Shown: one piece after another, positions 49,273 through 59,408 of the stretch
Layout: each line of letters opens with the position of its first letter
Numbering within the stretch: the first letter of the stretch is position 1
From: Epiperipatus broadwayi
Lineage: Eukaryota > Onychophora > Udeonychophora > Euonychophora > Peripatidae
Direction: 5' to 3'
DNA length: 64,000 nt
Assembly (NCBI GenBank): GCA_028023455.1
Contig: JAQFVV010012507.1
Coordinates: forward strand, 618,001-682,000
The notes under the pieces: model-generated
Seen by the model: the letters and a program-made list of their open reading frames with translations, nothing else
What the model was told of the DNA's origin: nothing
The model's database searches: none
Program-made: the position numbers and the translations under genes

Positions 49273-49590
49273 TCATGGTATACTATCCCTTGCTGGCAAA
49301 TGTGACAAAGCATCAGCATGTGCTATGTCCTTTCCGGGTTTGTAGTGTAGTTCATAGTCATAGGCAGCTAAAATGTTAATCCATCTGAGAAGCCTTTGAC
49401 TAACTTGCTCTGGTATTTTTTTATTTGTTCCAAAAATTCCAAGTAAAGGATGATGATCCGTGAATAATTTAAAACTGCGACCATAAATATATTGATGGAC
49501 CTTTTTGATCACAAATATAATAACCAAAGCCTTTTTGTCAAGCTGACTGTAGTTTTTTTCAGCTGAAGATAATGTTCTGGAAGCATACAC
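49273..49590 (-). pseudogene. pol: Gypsy RNase H, second part
   Basis: Reads SRTLSSAEKNYSQLDKKALV, then GRSFKLFTDHHPL and YKPGKDIAHADALSHLP, the usual landmarks of the Ty3/Gypsy RNase H. The catalytic Glu of the family's LDKEAL motif is Lys here. RNase H removes the RNA strand after reverse transcription. A break separates it from the first part at 49591-49602. Confidence 0.9.
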
Positions 49591-49602
49591 TATGAGTCTT
49601 TC

Positions 49603-50283
49603 TTATCCAGCTATGAGATGTGAGATTACTGCCCCTACTCTATGATCTGAAGCATTTGTTGTAATCACTACTTCCTGATCACTACAATAATGCCCTAATA
49701 GGGTTTTGGATGTCAGTAGATCTTTTGCTTTTTCAAAAGCAACTCTATGTTCATTCAACCATTTCCAGCATTGTCCTTTTCTCAGTAAATCATACAGGGG
49801 AGTCAAAAAATGAGCTTTACCACATAGATAATTTTCGAAAAAATTCAATAATCCGAGGAAAGCTTGTAAATCCTTAACATTTTTTTGTGTAGCAGCTTTT
49901 TTCACATCTCTTACTTTTTCTGGATTAGGATATTTTCCCAGTCTATTTATTATGTGACCCAGAAATTTAATTTCTGGAGTGGACCATATACATTTTCCTG
50001 CATTTATGGTAGCACCAATTTGGTTTAGTTTTGCACAAACTGCTTTCCAATTCTTCTTCAGATTGGGCAGAATCAGTATATCATCTAGATATGGGATTAC
50101 ACCATCCATATTCTGAAACAATCTACCCATTTTAGCTTGGAAAATATTAGGTGCTATAGTAATCCCAAAAGGTAGCCTATTACACTTAAACAGTCCTACA
50201 TGAGTAGTGAGTGATAACAGATTTGCAGTTTTCTCAGTAACCAGAATTTGAAGGAAAGCAGATTTCAGATCTATTTTTTGCAA
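49603..50283 (-). pseudogene. pol: Gypsy reverse transcriptase (palm and thumb) and start of RNase H
   Basis: Starts QKIDLKSAFLQI (RT motif A, catalytic Asp in DLKSAF), then LPFGITIAPNIFQ (motif B), VIPYLDDILIL (YLDD, motif C) and FLGHII with the thumb LQAFLGLLNFFENYL. RNase H begins VVITTNASDHRVGAVISH, where the family has TDAS, so the first catalytic Asp is replaced by Asn. The upstream part of RT lies in a different frame ending at 50234, overlapping by about 50 bases, so a frameshift has occurred there. The RT catalytic Asp residues look intact. Confidence 0.92.
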
Positions 50284-51001
50284 ATAATGTGGCTTTTTGT
50301 AATGATTCTAATATCTCAGGCACACTTGGTACTAGATAAGCACTTTTATTAGTGTACTTGTTAACAGTAATTCGATAATCTCCGCAAAAACGAATTGTTC
50401 CATCTGGTTTTACAATTACTACTACAGGAGTAGCCCATAATGAGTCCTCCACAGGTGACAAGACACCTTTTGCTACCAAATCTGCAATAGTTTCTTCTAC
50501 CTTTGGTCTCAGAGCAAATGGAATTTTTCCAGGTCTGCAAACTATAGGCTGTGCATCATTAGTCAAATCTACATCCACTGGTCTTGTTTTTAATACAGCA
50601 ATGTCTTTGTTGAATAGCTGTGGGAACTTATTTCGAACCTCAGTCTCTAATTTAAAATTTTTAATGATCTTTATACAAATGCCTAAAGGATGAAACCAAT
50701 TTCTACCCAGTAAAGGGCTAATGTCTCCTTTAGCAATGTATAATGGCAAAACTTTCTGTTTCTGATTTAATTTTACTGGAACACAAAGCTTTCCATATAG
50801 TTGTATCTTATTACCAGTTACATCTGTAGCTATAACATTTGTTTTACACAATTTTAACTTTTGCTGAGCTCTAGCATTTATTAGGTTCCAATCTTTCAAA
50901 GATAATACAGACAATCTGGCACCACTGTCCACTTCCATGGTGACTTTGCTTTCACAAATGGATACTGCTAGTGTAATTTGATTATCTGCAGTTTTCTTCA
51001 A
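50234..51001 (-). pseudogene. pol: Gypsy aspartic protease and N-terminal RT
   Basis: Protease: VTMEVDSGARLSVLSL with the catalytic DSGA at about residues 25-28, and LLGRNW as the flap-side ILGRDW-like motif. RT fingers follow from about residue 120: VDVDLTNDAQPI, then IADLVAKGVLSPVEDSLWAT (motif 1) and KPDGTIRFCGDYR (motif 2). The protease cuts the Gag-Pol chain. Gag ends only a few bases upstream (51006), in another frame, as in elements that make Pol by frameshifting, though decay could also explain it. The last 16 or so residues are out of frame with the true RT. Confidence 0.92.
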
Positions 51002-51005
51002 AGAG

Positions 51006-51425
51006 TTAATTGTGATTTCTTAACAGCTGCCTTCTGTCCAGATTTAAAGTCTGGGTGTTGATTTTCTTTACTACTTTTTTTGCATACATGGGCCAGATGT
51101 CATTTTCCACACAGATGTGACAATTTTTCTTCTTATATCTGCAGACCTTCTTAGTATGTCCAGCAATTCCACAACAGTAGCAAATCAGTTCATTTGGTGT
51201 AGTCCTGATAGCAACTTTTTCTATATTAGCTTTAAAAACACTGGTGGTACGATTTATTTCTTTACTGATTGTCTGAAATTCTGATGCATTAGTTATTGTC
51301 AGTTCATGTGCTACACATTTCTCCACAGCTGTCCTAAATGTGATATCACCTTCACTTAATAACATTTTCCTCAAATGGTGATCTGTCATACCATATAGAA
51401 ATTGCTCTAACAGTGTGTCTTCCAA
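51006..51425 (-). pseudogene. gag: Gypsy Gag, C-terminal half with zinc knuckle
   Basis: LLEQFLYGMTDHHLRKMLLS is the end of the capsid domain. CYCCGIAGHTKKVC is a perfect C-x2-C-x4-H-x4-C knuckle of the nucleocapsid, which packages the RNA. A second, expected knuckle (from CHICVEND) has lost its Gly-His. The frame is separated from the N-terminal part by a break at 51426-51526. Confidence 0.9.
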
Positions 51426-51526
51426 ATCAATAAATTCACAATTCCTAGCACATCCTCACAAGGCCAGATTGTATTCCTGACATGTCTCCTGAGGTAACTG
51501 TTTTCTCATTCGGAATTTTAAGTAAG

Positions 51527-51794
51527 CTATCCTCTTTGTGACTGCTGGCTGGAAAATGTAGTTAGTTTTTCTACTAATTCACTATATGGCACATCTTCAG
51601 GAATCTTTGCATCACATAGCTGCTTGGCAATTTGCACAACATCAGTTCCAGTATAAAATAACAAAGTTGAGACTTTCAACTTCTCATCTTCTACCTTACT
51701 AAGACATAAAACAGTCCAACTGCTCCACATATAAATTCCATCCTGAAGGATTACTCACATCAAATTCTCGTAAATTTTGTGTGGGAATGCCCAT
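51527..51794 (-). pseudogene. gag: Gypsy Gag, N-terminal half
   Basis: The likely original start is ATG at 51794 (MGIPTQNLREFDVSNPSGWN), about 90 bases after the primer site, giving the usual Gag opening of an F-D-x-S-x-P and a conserved Trp. A frameshift near 51715 then moves to the frame with KVEDEKLKVSTLLFYTGTD, the capsid helix pattern. A shorter frame beginning at 51730 is out of phase with this start and is less likely. Confidence 0.8.
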
Positions 51795-51885
51795 GTTTTT
51801 CGATTATGTCTACCAGTATTAAATTTCCACTAATCAAATTTAGATTACAATTCTGGAATCTGTATTTTATCCTAAATATGAGGAA

Positions 51886-51901
51886 CCTGTCGACTGCGCC
51901 A
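51886..51901 (-). promoter_or_regulatory. Primer-binding site, tRNA-Ser-like
   Basis: On the minus strand TGGCGCAGTCGACAGG begins two bases after the 5' LTR. It is complementary to the 3' end expected of a serine tRNA with a GCAGTCG acceptor stem (pairing TGGCGCAGTCGGCAGG with one mismatch, from general tRNA knowledge). Confidence 0.75.
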
Positions 51902-51903
51902 TC

Positions 51904-52391
51904 TGCACTGTCCACAGGGAGTTTTAACTCAGCTGTGGTAGCATAAAGAAATAAATATAAAACTAGGTAAAAGTAATAAAATATTACATGTATAACTAAG
52001 GATGATAACACATCCTTTAATTAGAATTTGCAATGAATATAAATATATAATTCAGCGTTTAGCAAAAAGCAAATTATACATAGTTATTAGTTTACTGAAC
52101 TTAGAACTGTCTTATTCTTTCTCATATAGTCCACTTACATAGAAATAGTAGTAAGAACTTCAGGAGTGATTCCCAATTTAGTATTTCTTTTTAGTAGGTT
52201 CTATAAGTGTAACCATAATTTCAGTTTGTTAAATAAAAGACCGCTGTCTTATTAACCTTTTTAGAACAGAAGCGTAACTATAGAAAACAAACATTATTAC
52301 CGCGCAGAATCCACTAGAAGCTCTTCAAACGACTTCTCGTTTAATTAATACAGTTAATTTACATTAACTTTATTAAAGTACATATATATAT
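51904..52391 (-). repeat. 5' LTR of the Gypsy element, outer end lost
   Basis: It matches 47361-47918 but stops inside the TA-rich part of U3 at about 52391 and lacks the terminal TGTGTAATG. About 43 bases are also deleted near 51989. Since the LTR's start is missing, the element cannot have been cleanly inserted in its present form; a later rearrangement removed the border. Confidence 0.85.
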
Positions 52392-52757
52392 TTTATATTT
52401 TAACTTCTGCTGAGCTCTAGCATTTATTTGGTTCCAATCTTTCAAAGATAATACAGACAGTCCAATACCACTGTCCACTTCCATGGTGACTTTGCTTTCA
52501 CAAATGGATACTGCAAGTGTAATTTGATTATCTGCAGTGTTCTTCAAAGAATTAATTGTGGATTTCTTAACAGCTGCCTTCTGTCCATATTTTTACTCAG
52601 TAAAGGGCTAATGTCTCTTTTAACAATCTATAATGGCAAAACTTTCTGTTTCTGATTTAATTTTACTGGAACACAAAACTTTCCACATACTTGTATCTTA
52701 TTACCATTTACATCTGTAGCCAGAACATTATCTTCAGCTGAAAAAAACTACAGTCAG
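52392..52757. repeat. Scrambled patch of Gypsy pol fragments
   Basis: Three pieces of the Gypsy pol sequence lie side by side: 52397-52588 equals 50849-51037 (protease start), 52595-52718 equals 50705-50831 (protease end), and 52719-52757 equals 49545-49583 in reverse orientation (RNase H). The first two are in swapped order relative to the element. PLE D resumes immediately after. The short frame at 52359-52547 is just the duplicated protease start. Confidence 0.85.
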
Positions 52758-53490
52758 TGGTGTGTTTATTATACTATTAAAAATTTTGCTTCTAAATATA
52801 AAAATATTAATAATAATGTTAATTCTTCTGATAAAAAACTATGGATATCAATACCATATATTTCAAATCAACAGGCAAGTTTCATTAAAAAAAAATTATA
52901 AAGGAATATGTGATATTGCATTTTATGCACCACCTACATTAAATAAATTAATAAACAATTCAAAAGATAAAACTCTATTGATAAATAAAAATTGTATCAT
53001 TTACAAATGGACATGTAGGTGTGGCAGTAAATATATAGGTGAATAAGAGGTGCACATTGGAAAAAAGAACAAAAGAGCACATATTACTATTTAAAAAATA
53101 CAAGACAAAATTTTAAAAATAATGATACTTTATCAGCTTCTGTTTTTTATGACCATAATAAATCATGTGTATATGGTTTTGATTTTAATTATAACAATGT
53201 AAAAATATTGGAAACTGAAAAAAAATAACAATAAAATGAAAATTAAAGAGGCAATGTTAATTTATAAATATAAGCAAGATTTAATTAATAGGCAAGCAGC
53301 AAATGTTAAGATCACAGAATTATGGGAAGATTGACATTATGGAATTATGGAAAACCTGACATATTTTAAAAGTGATAGTTGACAAAGCTACAAGTTAATT
53401 GAAAGCACTTCTAAGTGATGGTTATACATATATTTTTTATAAACTATTAAGTACTGTATTTTTAAATATTTATTTATAAATTTATATATG
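52758..53490 (+). pseudogene. Penelope-like element D, GIY-YIG part and 3' tail
   Basis: Resumes at VYYTIKNFASKYKN-equivalent sequence and reads through the linker to YKWTCRCGSKYIGE (GIY-YIG core with its Cys context, about 53005-53046), then a stop replaces the next Leu/Arg-containing segment. Past frameshifts the tail motifs SASVFYDHNKSC and AMLIYKYKQDLI remain. About 130 bases of PLE between the two halves of D are missing when compared with C. The 3' tail ends in (TG)n near 53490. Confidence 0.88.
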
Positions 53491-53809
53491 TGTGTGTGTG
53501 TCATAAGTCATTCTGACTCTCATGTACAGGACAATTCATTTACATAGCCCATCTTTCATATATGTAAGTAAATGGATTGTCCTATACTTGAGGGGTCAGA
53601 GTGACTTATGGTCAACATGGCTGGGGTAAGAAAGTTGGCATCAATGTGGGTATTGAATGTTCCATCATCAGATTTTCAATGAAATGGACAGCTGAAGATC
53701 TGTGAGGTGGAGTGGATTAAAACCTGTCTATTAAAGTATGAAGATTTGCTATCTGAATATAAGCTGAGCGTTGATTGTATATATGTGTGGAGATGATAAT
53801 CTGGACAAA

Positions 53810-53838
53810 CTGACGAGTGCTGGTTTATTATGAAATAC
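53810..53838 (+). ncRNA. Hammerhead-ribozyme-like core, second copy
   Basis: CTGACGAG, 14 bases, then GAAATAC. The catalytic boxes fit the hammerhead consensus, but stem II (GTGCTG against TATTAT) has lost pairing. See the copy at 17032, where stem II is perfect but the GAAA box is altered. Stems I and III were not found. Confidence 0.28.
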
Positions 53839-53909
53839 ATATATTCATGATTATTTATATTTTCGATATGTGTGTGATCAAGCATGTCAGCAGTATGAGA
53901 TAGCATGGA

Positions 53910-53952
53910 TAGTTGAAGGTCGTGTGACCATCTGAGTTCAAACCCCCTATAT
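53910..53952 (+). promoter_or_regulatory. Pol III A/B-box-like words at the foldback arm end
   Basis: GATAGCATGGATAGTTGAAG (A-box-like) is followed about 12 bases later by TCTGAGTTCAAACCCC (B-box consensus GGTTCGANTCC with small differences). The words recur in the other arms at 9791, 17130 and 44950. This could mark a tRNA-derived SINE origin; the spacing is shorter than in a real tRNA gene. Confidence 0.28.
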
Positions 53953-53960
53953 ATGACATA

Positions 53961-54559
53961 TTGCAGTGCAAGTATGAAAAAGCCTGTACTATAAAAAATC
54001 ATATATTATGATAATCAAAGTAAATGACACAGCCATCTTTTGGACAGCACTGATTTAGAATAAAGATTAAGATCATATAAATTAAAAGCAAAATTAGATA
54101 TGCAAAGCCTTGAACTAGTTTCATTTCAACATAGAACAATTTAAATCAAAAAGAATTATAGCAAATTTTATTGTAACTGTTATATTATGTTATCAGTTTA
54201 AGAAAAAATGATTAATTTTGATTTAATATTTATAATCATGCTATGCAAAATTTTAAATAATTTTATTGTATCTATTACTTTATACTGTAACTCTTTTATT
54301 AAAAGTAATTTTTATTTGTTGCAATGATTGCCTCTATTATTGCATTGATTTTAAGAAAAATCAGAATATAGTTTGGGTGAATTAGCAAGAATTAGCATTT
54401 TTTCAAGTGAAATTTGATGCAAATAGTCTGGATTAAACAAATTATTTTGAATCCAGAATAACTTGAGAGTCATGATCATTAAGACTAAGGTTTTTTCCAA
54501 AAAAACTGGAAAGATAAGGCTATTGGTGCTAATTTAGTAAGTGATCTCTGCCGTTTTGA
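53961..54559. other. Non-coding AT-rich stretch
   Basis: Nothing recognised. Confidence 0.45.
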
Positions 54560-55210
54560 ATTTCAGAAATGACCAAAAATGTCTGACACATCTAAGTGAT
54601 AAAAAGTATGTAAAAATGCAAAAAATTTAGAACTCAGTTCACATGATTAGTTTGGAAAAAAGCCAAAACATAAAATATTTACAACTCGACTCATGTGACT
54701 ATAATATTAATTAAAAGCAATGCACATAGAAATCTGGTCAAGAAAACCTTTACAAAATAGATCTGAGATCACATAATAAAAAAAAAAAGCCAAAACATAA
54801 AAAATTTAGAACTAATTTGAAAAAAAGCCAAAACATAAAATAATTAGAAATCTAGTCAAGCAAAATTTTACAAAATAGATCCGAGATGGCATAATAAAAA
54901 AAAAAATAAATGTAAAGGATTTAGAACTCGGGTCACATGACTATAATATGAATTTAAAGCAACTCATATAGATCTGAGATAGCATTAAAAAAAAAAGCTA
55001 AAACATAAATAATTTAGAAATCTGGTCATCTGAGATCGCATAATAAAAATAAAAAAAAATTAAATATAAAAAGCTAACATGTATTAACACAGATTACAAA
55101 AAAGCCTGCATATTTTTAACATATAAAAAGCATCATATATTGTTAACATAAAAAAGTATAGATATTTATAATATATAAAAAGCTAACGTGTATTATTAAA
55201 TCATGCCGGT
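54560..55210 (+). repeat. Degenerate tandem array of AAGCCAAAACATAAAATATT-type units
   Basis: The words AAAAAAGC(C/T)(A)AAAACATAAA.AATTTAGAA, TCTGGTCAAG..AA..TTTACAAAATAGATC(T/C)GAGAT and CACATGACTATAATAT(T/G)AAT recur in loose order four or more times. Towards the 3' end shorter units with AACATATAAAAAGC take over. Period is irregular (roughly 60-230 bp). Not coding. Confidence 0.65.
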
Positions 55211-55962
55211 TACAAAATTAACAATTAAATTTATAACTTGTAAACCTCATTTTTGTAAAAATATAAAAAGATCTATCGAAGATATATATATATAAATGTC
55301 AAAATAAATCTTATTAAGGACACATTTACTAAAAATAAATGCTTAGATATATTGGTGAGGTAATCAAAATGACAGAGATTGCTGATTTAAATTTTCAAAA
55401 TAAATTTAATTAATGAAAAACACAAATTCCAAATGTACAAACAATTTCTTTATATGCTAATTTTAAATTTTTACTAGCATATACATGCAATATACAATAA
55501 TTAATGAATATATATATTGAACCAACTGCCTCTCTACTCCACCTAAAATTAACAATTAAATATGGGAAACAACAACAACTATCAACAAAAAAAATATCAA
55601 TTAATATTTTATTATACTTTGTCCTCCTAAACTTCCCTTCCAGAAAGTTGTTGGTTTTCAGGTAAAGAGTCAACTATCATCAGTAGTGAACTACCAATAA
55701 CACCCAATGCTCGACTACCAAATATACACCGACCCAATAAACACTTTATTTTATTTTTAAAAGAAGAAATAAAAACTCTTAGGCACCAGCTAATTACATT
55801 AGAATTAGCATGTCTATCTGACCAGCATAATTTGGTACCTGAAATCGCCGCTAGCTTAATCGGTTTCCAACCACCCACTAATAAACAAACAAAGGTATCT
55901 TAAATGCCCCCTCAAAGCTATTACTACTTTTATAAAAAACTAAAATAATTTCCCAAACCATT
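55211..55962. other. Non-coding stretch, GC-richer at 55620-55900
   Basis: A minus-strand 83-codon frame (55627-55878) has fairly balanced composition but no recognised motif; a decayed coding piece cannot be excluded. Confidence 0.4.
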
Positions 55963-56949
55963 CAAAATAATACTTCAATCCTTTAAAACCATAATACTAA
56001 TATTATACTGACTGCCGAAATATCTAGATCTTTAACTTAGCAAATCGTTTACAAAATACTATTATCAATAATTAGATTTTTTCCCTCCTACTTTTATTAA
56101 GAAAAATAAATATTTATACTTACCCACATGTATCAAAATAAACATAAATATTTTAAGAAAAATAATTTAAGTATTTTTTCATTTAAAATAAATTAATCGT
56201 TTTATCTTATAATGAAACACACACACTTCTTTTTTAAAAATTAAAATAAAGCATTTTAATACATTACTTTAACAAATAAAATATACACGTTGCATTATAT
56301 TTTATTTCTCTTTTTTTTCTTTTTTTTAACAAAAAAAAAATCAAATCACACATACATGCATGCACTGTTTCAAAAATATTATTTAATAATAAAAGCTGAT
56401 TTTACTTATTTTTATTATTGCAAATATTATCTTTTGACGTTTGAACAATGCAACATTTTTTTGGAAATATTACTTCAAGAAATAAGCAGCCCCAGAATAA
56501 TAAAATGTTGAGCTATTTATACTGTTTTAAACAATGGAAAACTTTATTAGCAGCAGTGTCTCTGGTCTCGTGAAATAAATCAGCTTTTTCTTCTATTTTT
56601 TTATTAAAAATCACATACACACATGCACATATATTTAATTATTTTATTATAAGATAAAACAAAATCTCTTTATTATTTTATTATAAATTCATTTAAAGAA
56701 TATTAAAATCATTTTTTATTATAAGACTTTTTTTCCTCTTTTAACAAAAAAAATATTATTATTTTAAAAAGCATTTACAGTTTATTTTTCTTATTATTTT
56801 AAAAAGCGTTCACAGTTTATTTTTATTTAATAACAAATTCCCCCTCCCCCCTGCTCTTTAGTTTCACATTTTATTCTCTCAATTTTAAATTTTTATATTT
56901 TAAAACATGGGATTCATAAAATTAATTAATATCAATGTACTTCGGTACA
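55963..56949 (+). repeat. Long direct duplication, copy 1
   Basis: From CAAAATAATACTTCAATCCT to ACTTCGGTACA this matches 58091-59411 with few differences. It lacks about 335 bases present in the second copy (58556-58906). Possible readings are LTRs of an element with a 1.1-kb interior, or a segmental duplication; no TG...CA ends, primer site or polypurine tract were found at its borders. Confidence 0.8.
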
Positions 56950-57499
56950 TTATCTCCGTCCCTCCTCTGAAACTAAAATATCATTCTGAGCATTTTAGTT
57001 TTCCCAGAATTTAAACTTATAAACAATCTAGTTTTATCTATTTTAAATTTGTTTAACTGTACATGTGTATTCCTATTTATTCACTATAATTTTCATCCCA
57101 GTATAACTCTATTCTATAATCGATCAGATAGCTCTTTCTTTCTATCCAATCTATCTAGCATTATTTTAACCAAACACAAAAAAAAAACCAAAACAAAACA
57201 TTTTAAATTTCCAAATGTATATACAGTCAACCTCCACCCTCTTAGTTCTAATTCTATGCCTCATGTTCATCTATCTTCCTCATTCAGAGAGTGGTTTTCT
57301 TTCTTCTATCTTAAAAAAAATTATGTTTCTACATTCTAACGTCCACAAAAATCAACCTTTTATAATACACCAAAACTAGCCGGTTCAGGAAAAAAAATAC
57401 AAGTACTACCAATACGTTTCTTAAGCTTTTCTTCAAAAAATATCCCCTATATCAACAATGGTCAACTTTGACCCACCATCTAAAAACAACTAACTACAC
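56950..57499. other. G-poor spacer between the duplicated copies
   Basis: C- and T-rich on the plus strand with few G. A 96-codon frame at 57049-57339 is open but has no recognised motif. Confidence 0.45.
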
Positions 57500-58090
57500 T
57501 TCAAGTTGTTTATTCTATTTAAACAACCAATTTCAAGCCATGTCAATTTGCCAAATGAATTCCCAACTATGTCTTATAGTAACTCTATCATTTGCTACAA
57601 CTATTTTCAGGCTCCTATAAATCTGTACATCAATGTCCAACTGCCCTTACATTAGTCCTACATTAATGTGCCAAACGACCATTCAACTATGGTCCTATCA
57701 CTTAAACAACTAAATTTCAGGCCACATCGATCCGCCAAATGAATTCCCAACTATGTTTTATAGTAATCCTATCATTTGCTATGACTATTTTCAGTCTCCT
57801 ATAAATCTCTACATCAATGTCCAACTGTGATTTACATTGGTCCTACATTAATGTGCCAAACGACCATTCAACTATGGTCCTATCACTTTAACAACTAAAT
57901 TTTGGGCCATGTTACTGCATCTAATAAACGTCCAACTATCTATATTAATGCACTGAATACCCCTCCAAACTACAACTTCCATCAGTTCCTCCACTTAAAA
58001 CATCAAATTTTGGGCCACATTATGGTGCCTAATAAACGTCCAACTATCTACGTTAATGCGCCATATGCACCTCCAAACCACAACATTTAA
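57500..58090 (+). repeat. Tandem array, about 182-bp units then about 108-bp units
   Basis: Units start at AACAAC(C/T)AA.TTTC.GGCCA near 57523, 57705 and 57890, with a shortened one at 57997. The two long units share CCAAATGAATTCCCAACTAT and TGTGCCAAACGACCATTCAA; the short ones share AATAAACGTCCAACTATCTA. The short frame across them (57902-58090) therefore shows a repeated NKRPTIY(I/V)NA motif that reflects the DNA repeat. Confidence 0.8.
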
Positions 58091-59408
58091 CAAATAATAC
58101 TTCAATCCTTTAAAACCATTATACTAATATTATACTGACTTCTGAAATATTTAAATCTTTAACTTAGTGAATCTTTTATAAAATACTATTATCAATAATT
58201 AGATTTTCCCCTCCTACTTTTATTAAGAAAAATAAATATTTATACTTACCCACACGTATCAAAATAAACATAAATATTTTAAGAAAAAGTATTTTTTCAT
58301 TTAAAATAAATTAATTGTTTTATCCTATAATGAAACACACACACTTCTTTTTTAAAAATTAAAATAAAGCATTTTAATACATTACTTCAGCAAATAAAGT
58401 ATACACATTACATTATATTTTATTTCTCTTTTTTTTTCTTTTTTTTAACAAAAAAAAATCAAATCACACATACGTGCATGCACTTGTTTCAATAATATTA
58501 TTTAATAATAGAAGCTGATTTTACTTATTTTTATTATTGCAAATATTATCTTGTGAAGTTTAAAGTTTTATTTTTAAGATTAATTCATAAAGTTCAAAGT
58601 TCTGTTAATAAAGTCTATCTTTTATTTTAAGAAGAAATCAGGAATATTAAGATATCAAAGTCAAATAATTACCTAGGATTATTTTAATACGACGGAAACA
58701 GCATAATGGAATTATTTTTTAACTTATTGACAAACAGTAAATGACTCCTCCATAGATCCAGTGACATAGTATGATTTTCATGGCTGGTTTGGTGTACCAC
58801 ACTCCGCTGTTCGTTTAGTCTATTTAAACATGATCACTTTCCAAACTAATTGCAGATCTTAAATGCATTGAGCGGCTTCGGTAGACTGCACACCACATTG
58901 GTTTTAACAATGCAACATTTTTTTGGAAATATTACTTCAAGAAATAAGCAGCACCAGAATAATAAAATGTTGAGCTATTTATACTGTTTTAAACAATGGA
59001 AAACTTTATTAGCAGCAGCGTCTCTGGTCTCGTGAAATAAATCAGCTTTTTCTTCTATTTTTTATTAAAAATCACATAAACACATGCACATATATTTAAT
59101 TATTTTATTATAAGATAAAACGAAATCTCTTTATTATTTTATTATAAATTTATTTAAAGAATATTAAAATCATTTATTATTACAAGACTTTTTTCCTCTT
59201 TTAACAGAAAAAAATCTTATTATTTTAAAAAGCGTTTACAGTTTATTTTTCTTATTATTTTAAAATGCGTTCACAGTTTATTTTTATTTAATAACAAATT
59301 CCCCCTCCCTCCTGCTCTTTAGTTTTTACATTTTATTACTTCAATTTTAAATTTTTATATTTTAAAACATGGGATTCATAAAATTAATTAATATCAATGT
59401 ACTTCGGT

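Larger units (their letters stand above)
47361..52391 (-). mobile_element. Ty3/Gypsy LTR retrotransposon, nearly full length, inactive
   Basis: It is read on the minus strand: 5' LTR (51904-52391), primer site, gag, protease, RT, RNase H, integrase, polypurine tract and 3' LTR (47361-47918). Gene order PR-RT-RH-IN and the integrase C-terminus fit Ty3/Gypsy of the animal K02A2.6-like type. Frameshifts separate nearly every domain. It sits inside PLE D, whose sequence stops at 47360 and resumes at 52758. A clean target duplication is not visible because the right border was rearranged. Confidence 0.93.
53496..53960 (+). repeat. Right arm of foldback-like repeat copy 2
   Basis: A 45-bp inner piece in left-arm orientation (53502-53546) is followed by its mirror image and the full right arm, forming a local palindrome around 53550 (AAGTCATTCTGACT ... 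GGTCAGAGTGACTT). The arm continues through AGATTTTCAATGAAATGGAC and GCTGAGCGTTGATTGTATAT to GAGTTCAAACCCCC at its outer end, mirroring 44936-45558. It has no coding content; the 108-codon minus-strand frame here is a chance frame. Confidence 0.78.

Noticed and set aside
52359-52547. A second protease gene
   Set aside because: It is a displaced duplicate of the Gypsy protease start, truncated and out of context.
53676-54002. 108-codon minus-strand frame
   Set aside because: It lies across the foldback arm and is not preserved in the homologous arms.
57902-58090. Small repeated protein with NKRPTIY motifs
   Set aside because: The repeat is at the DNA level in a tandem array and the frame is not kept in the other units.
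57500-58090. CRISPR array
   Set aside because: Units are tandem and contiguous with no unique spacers; the DNA is eukaryotic.
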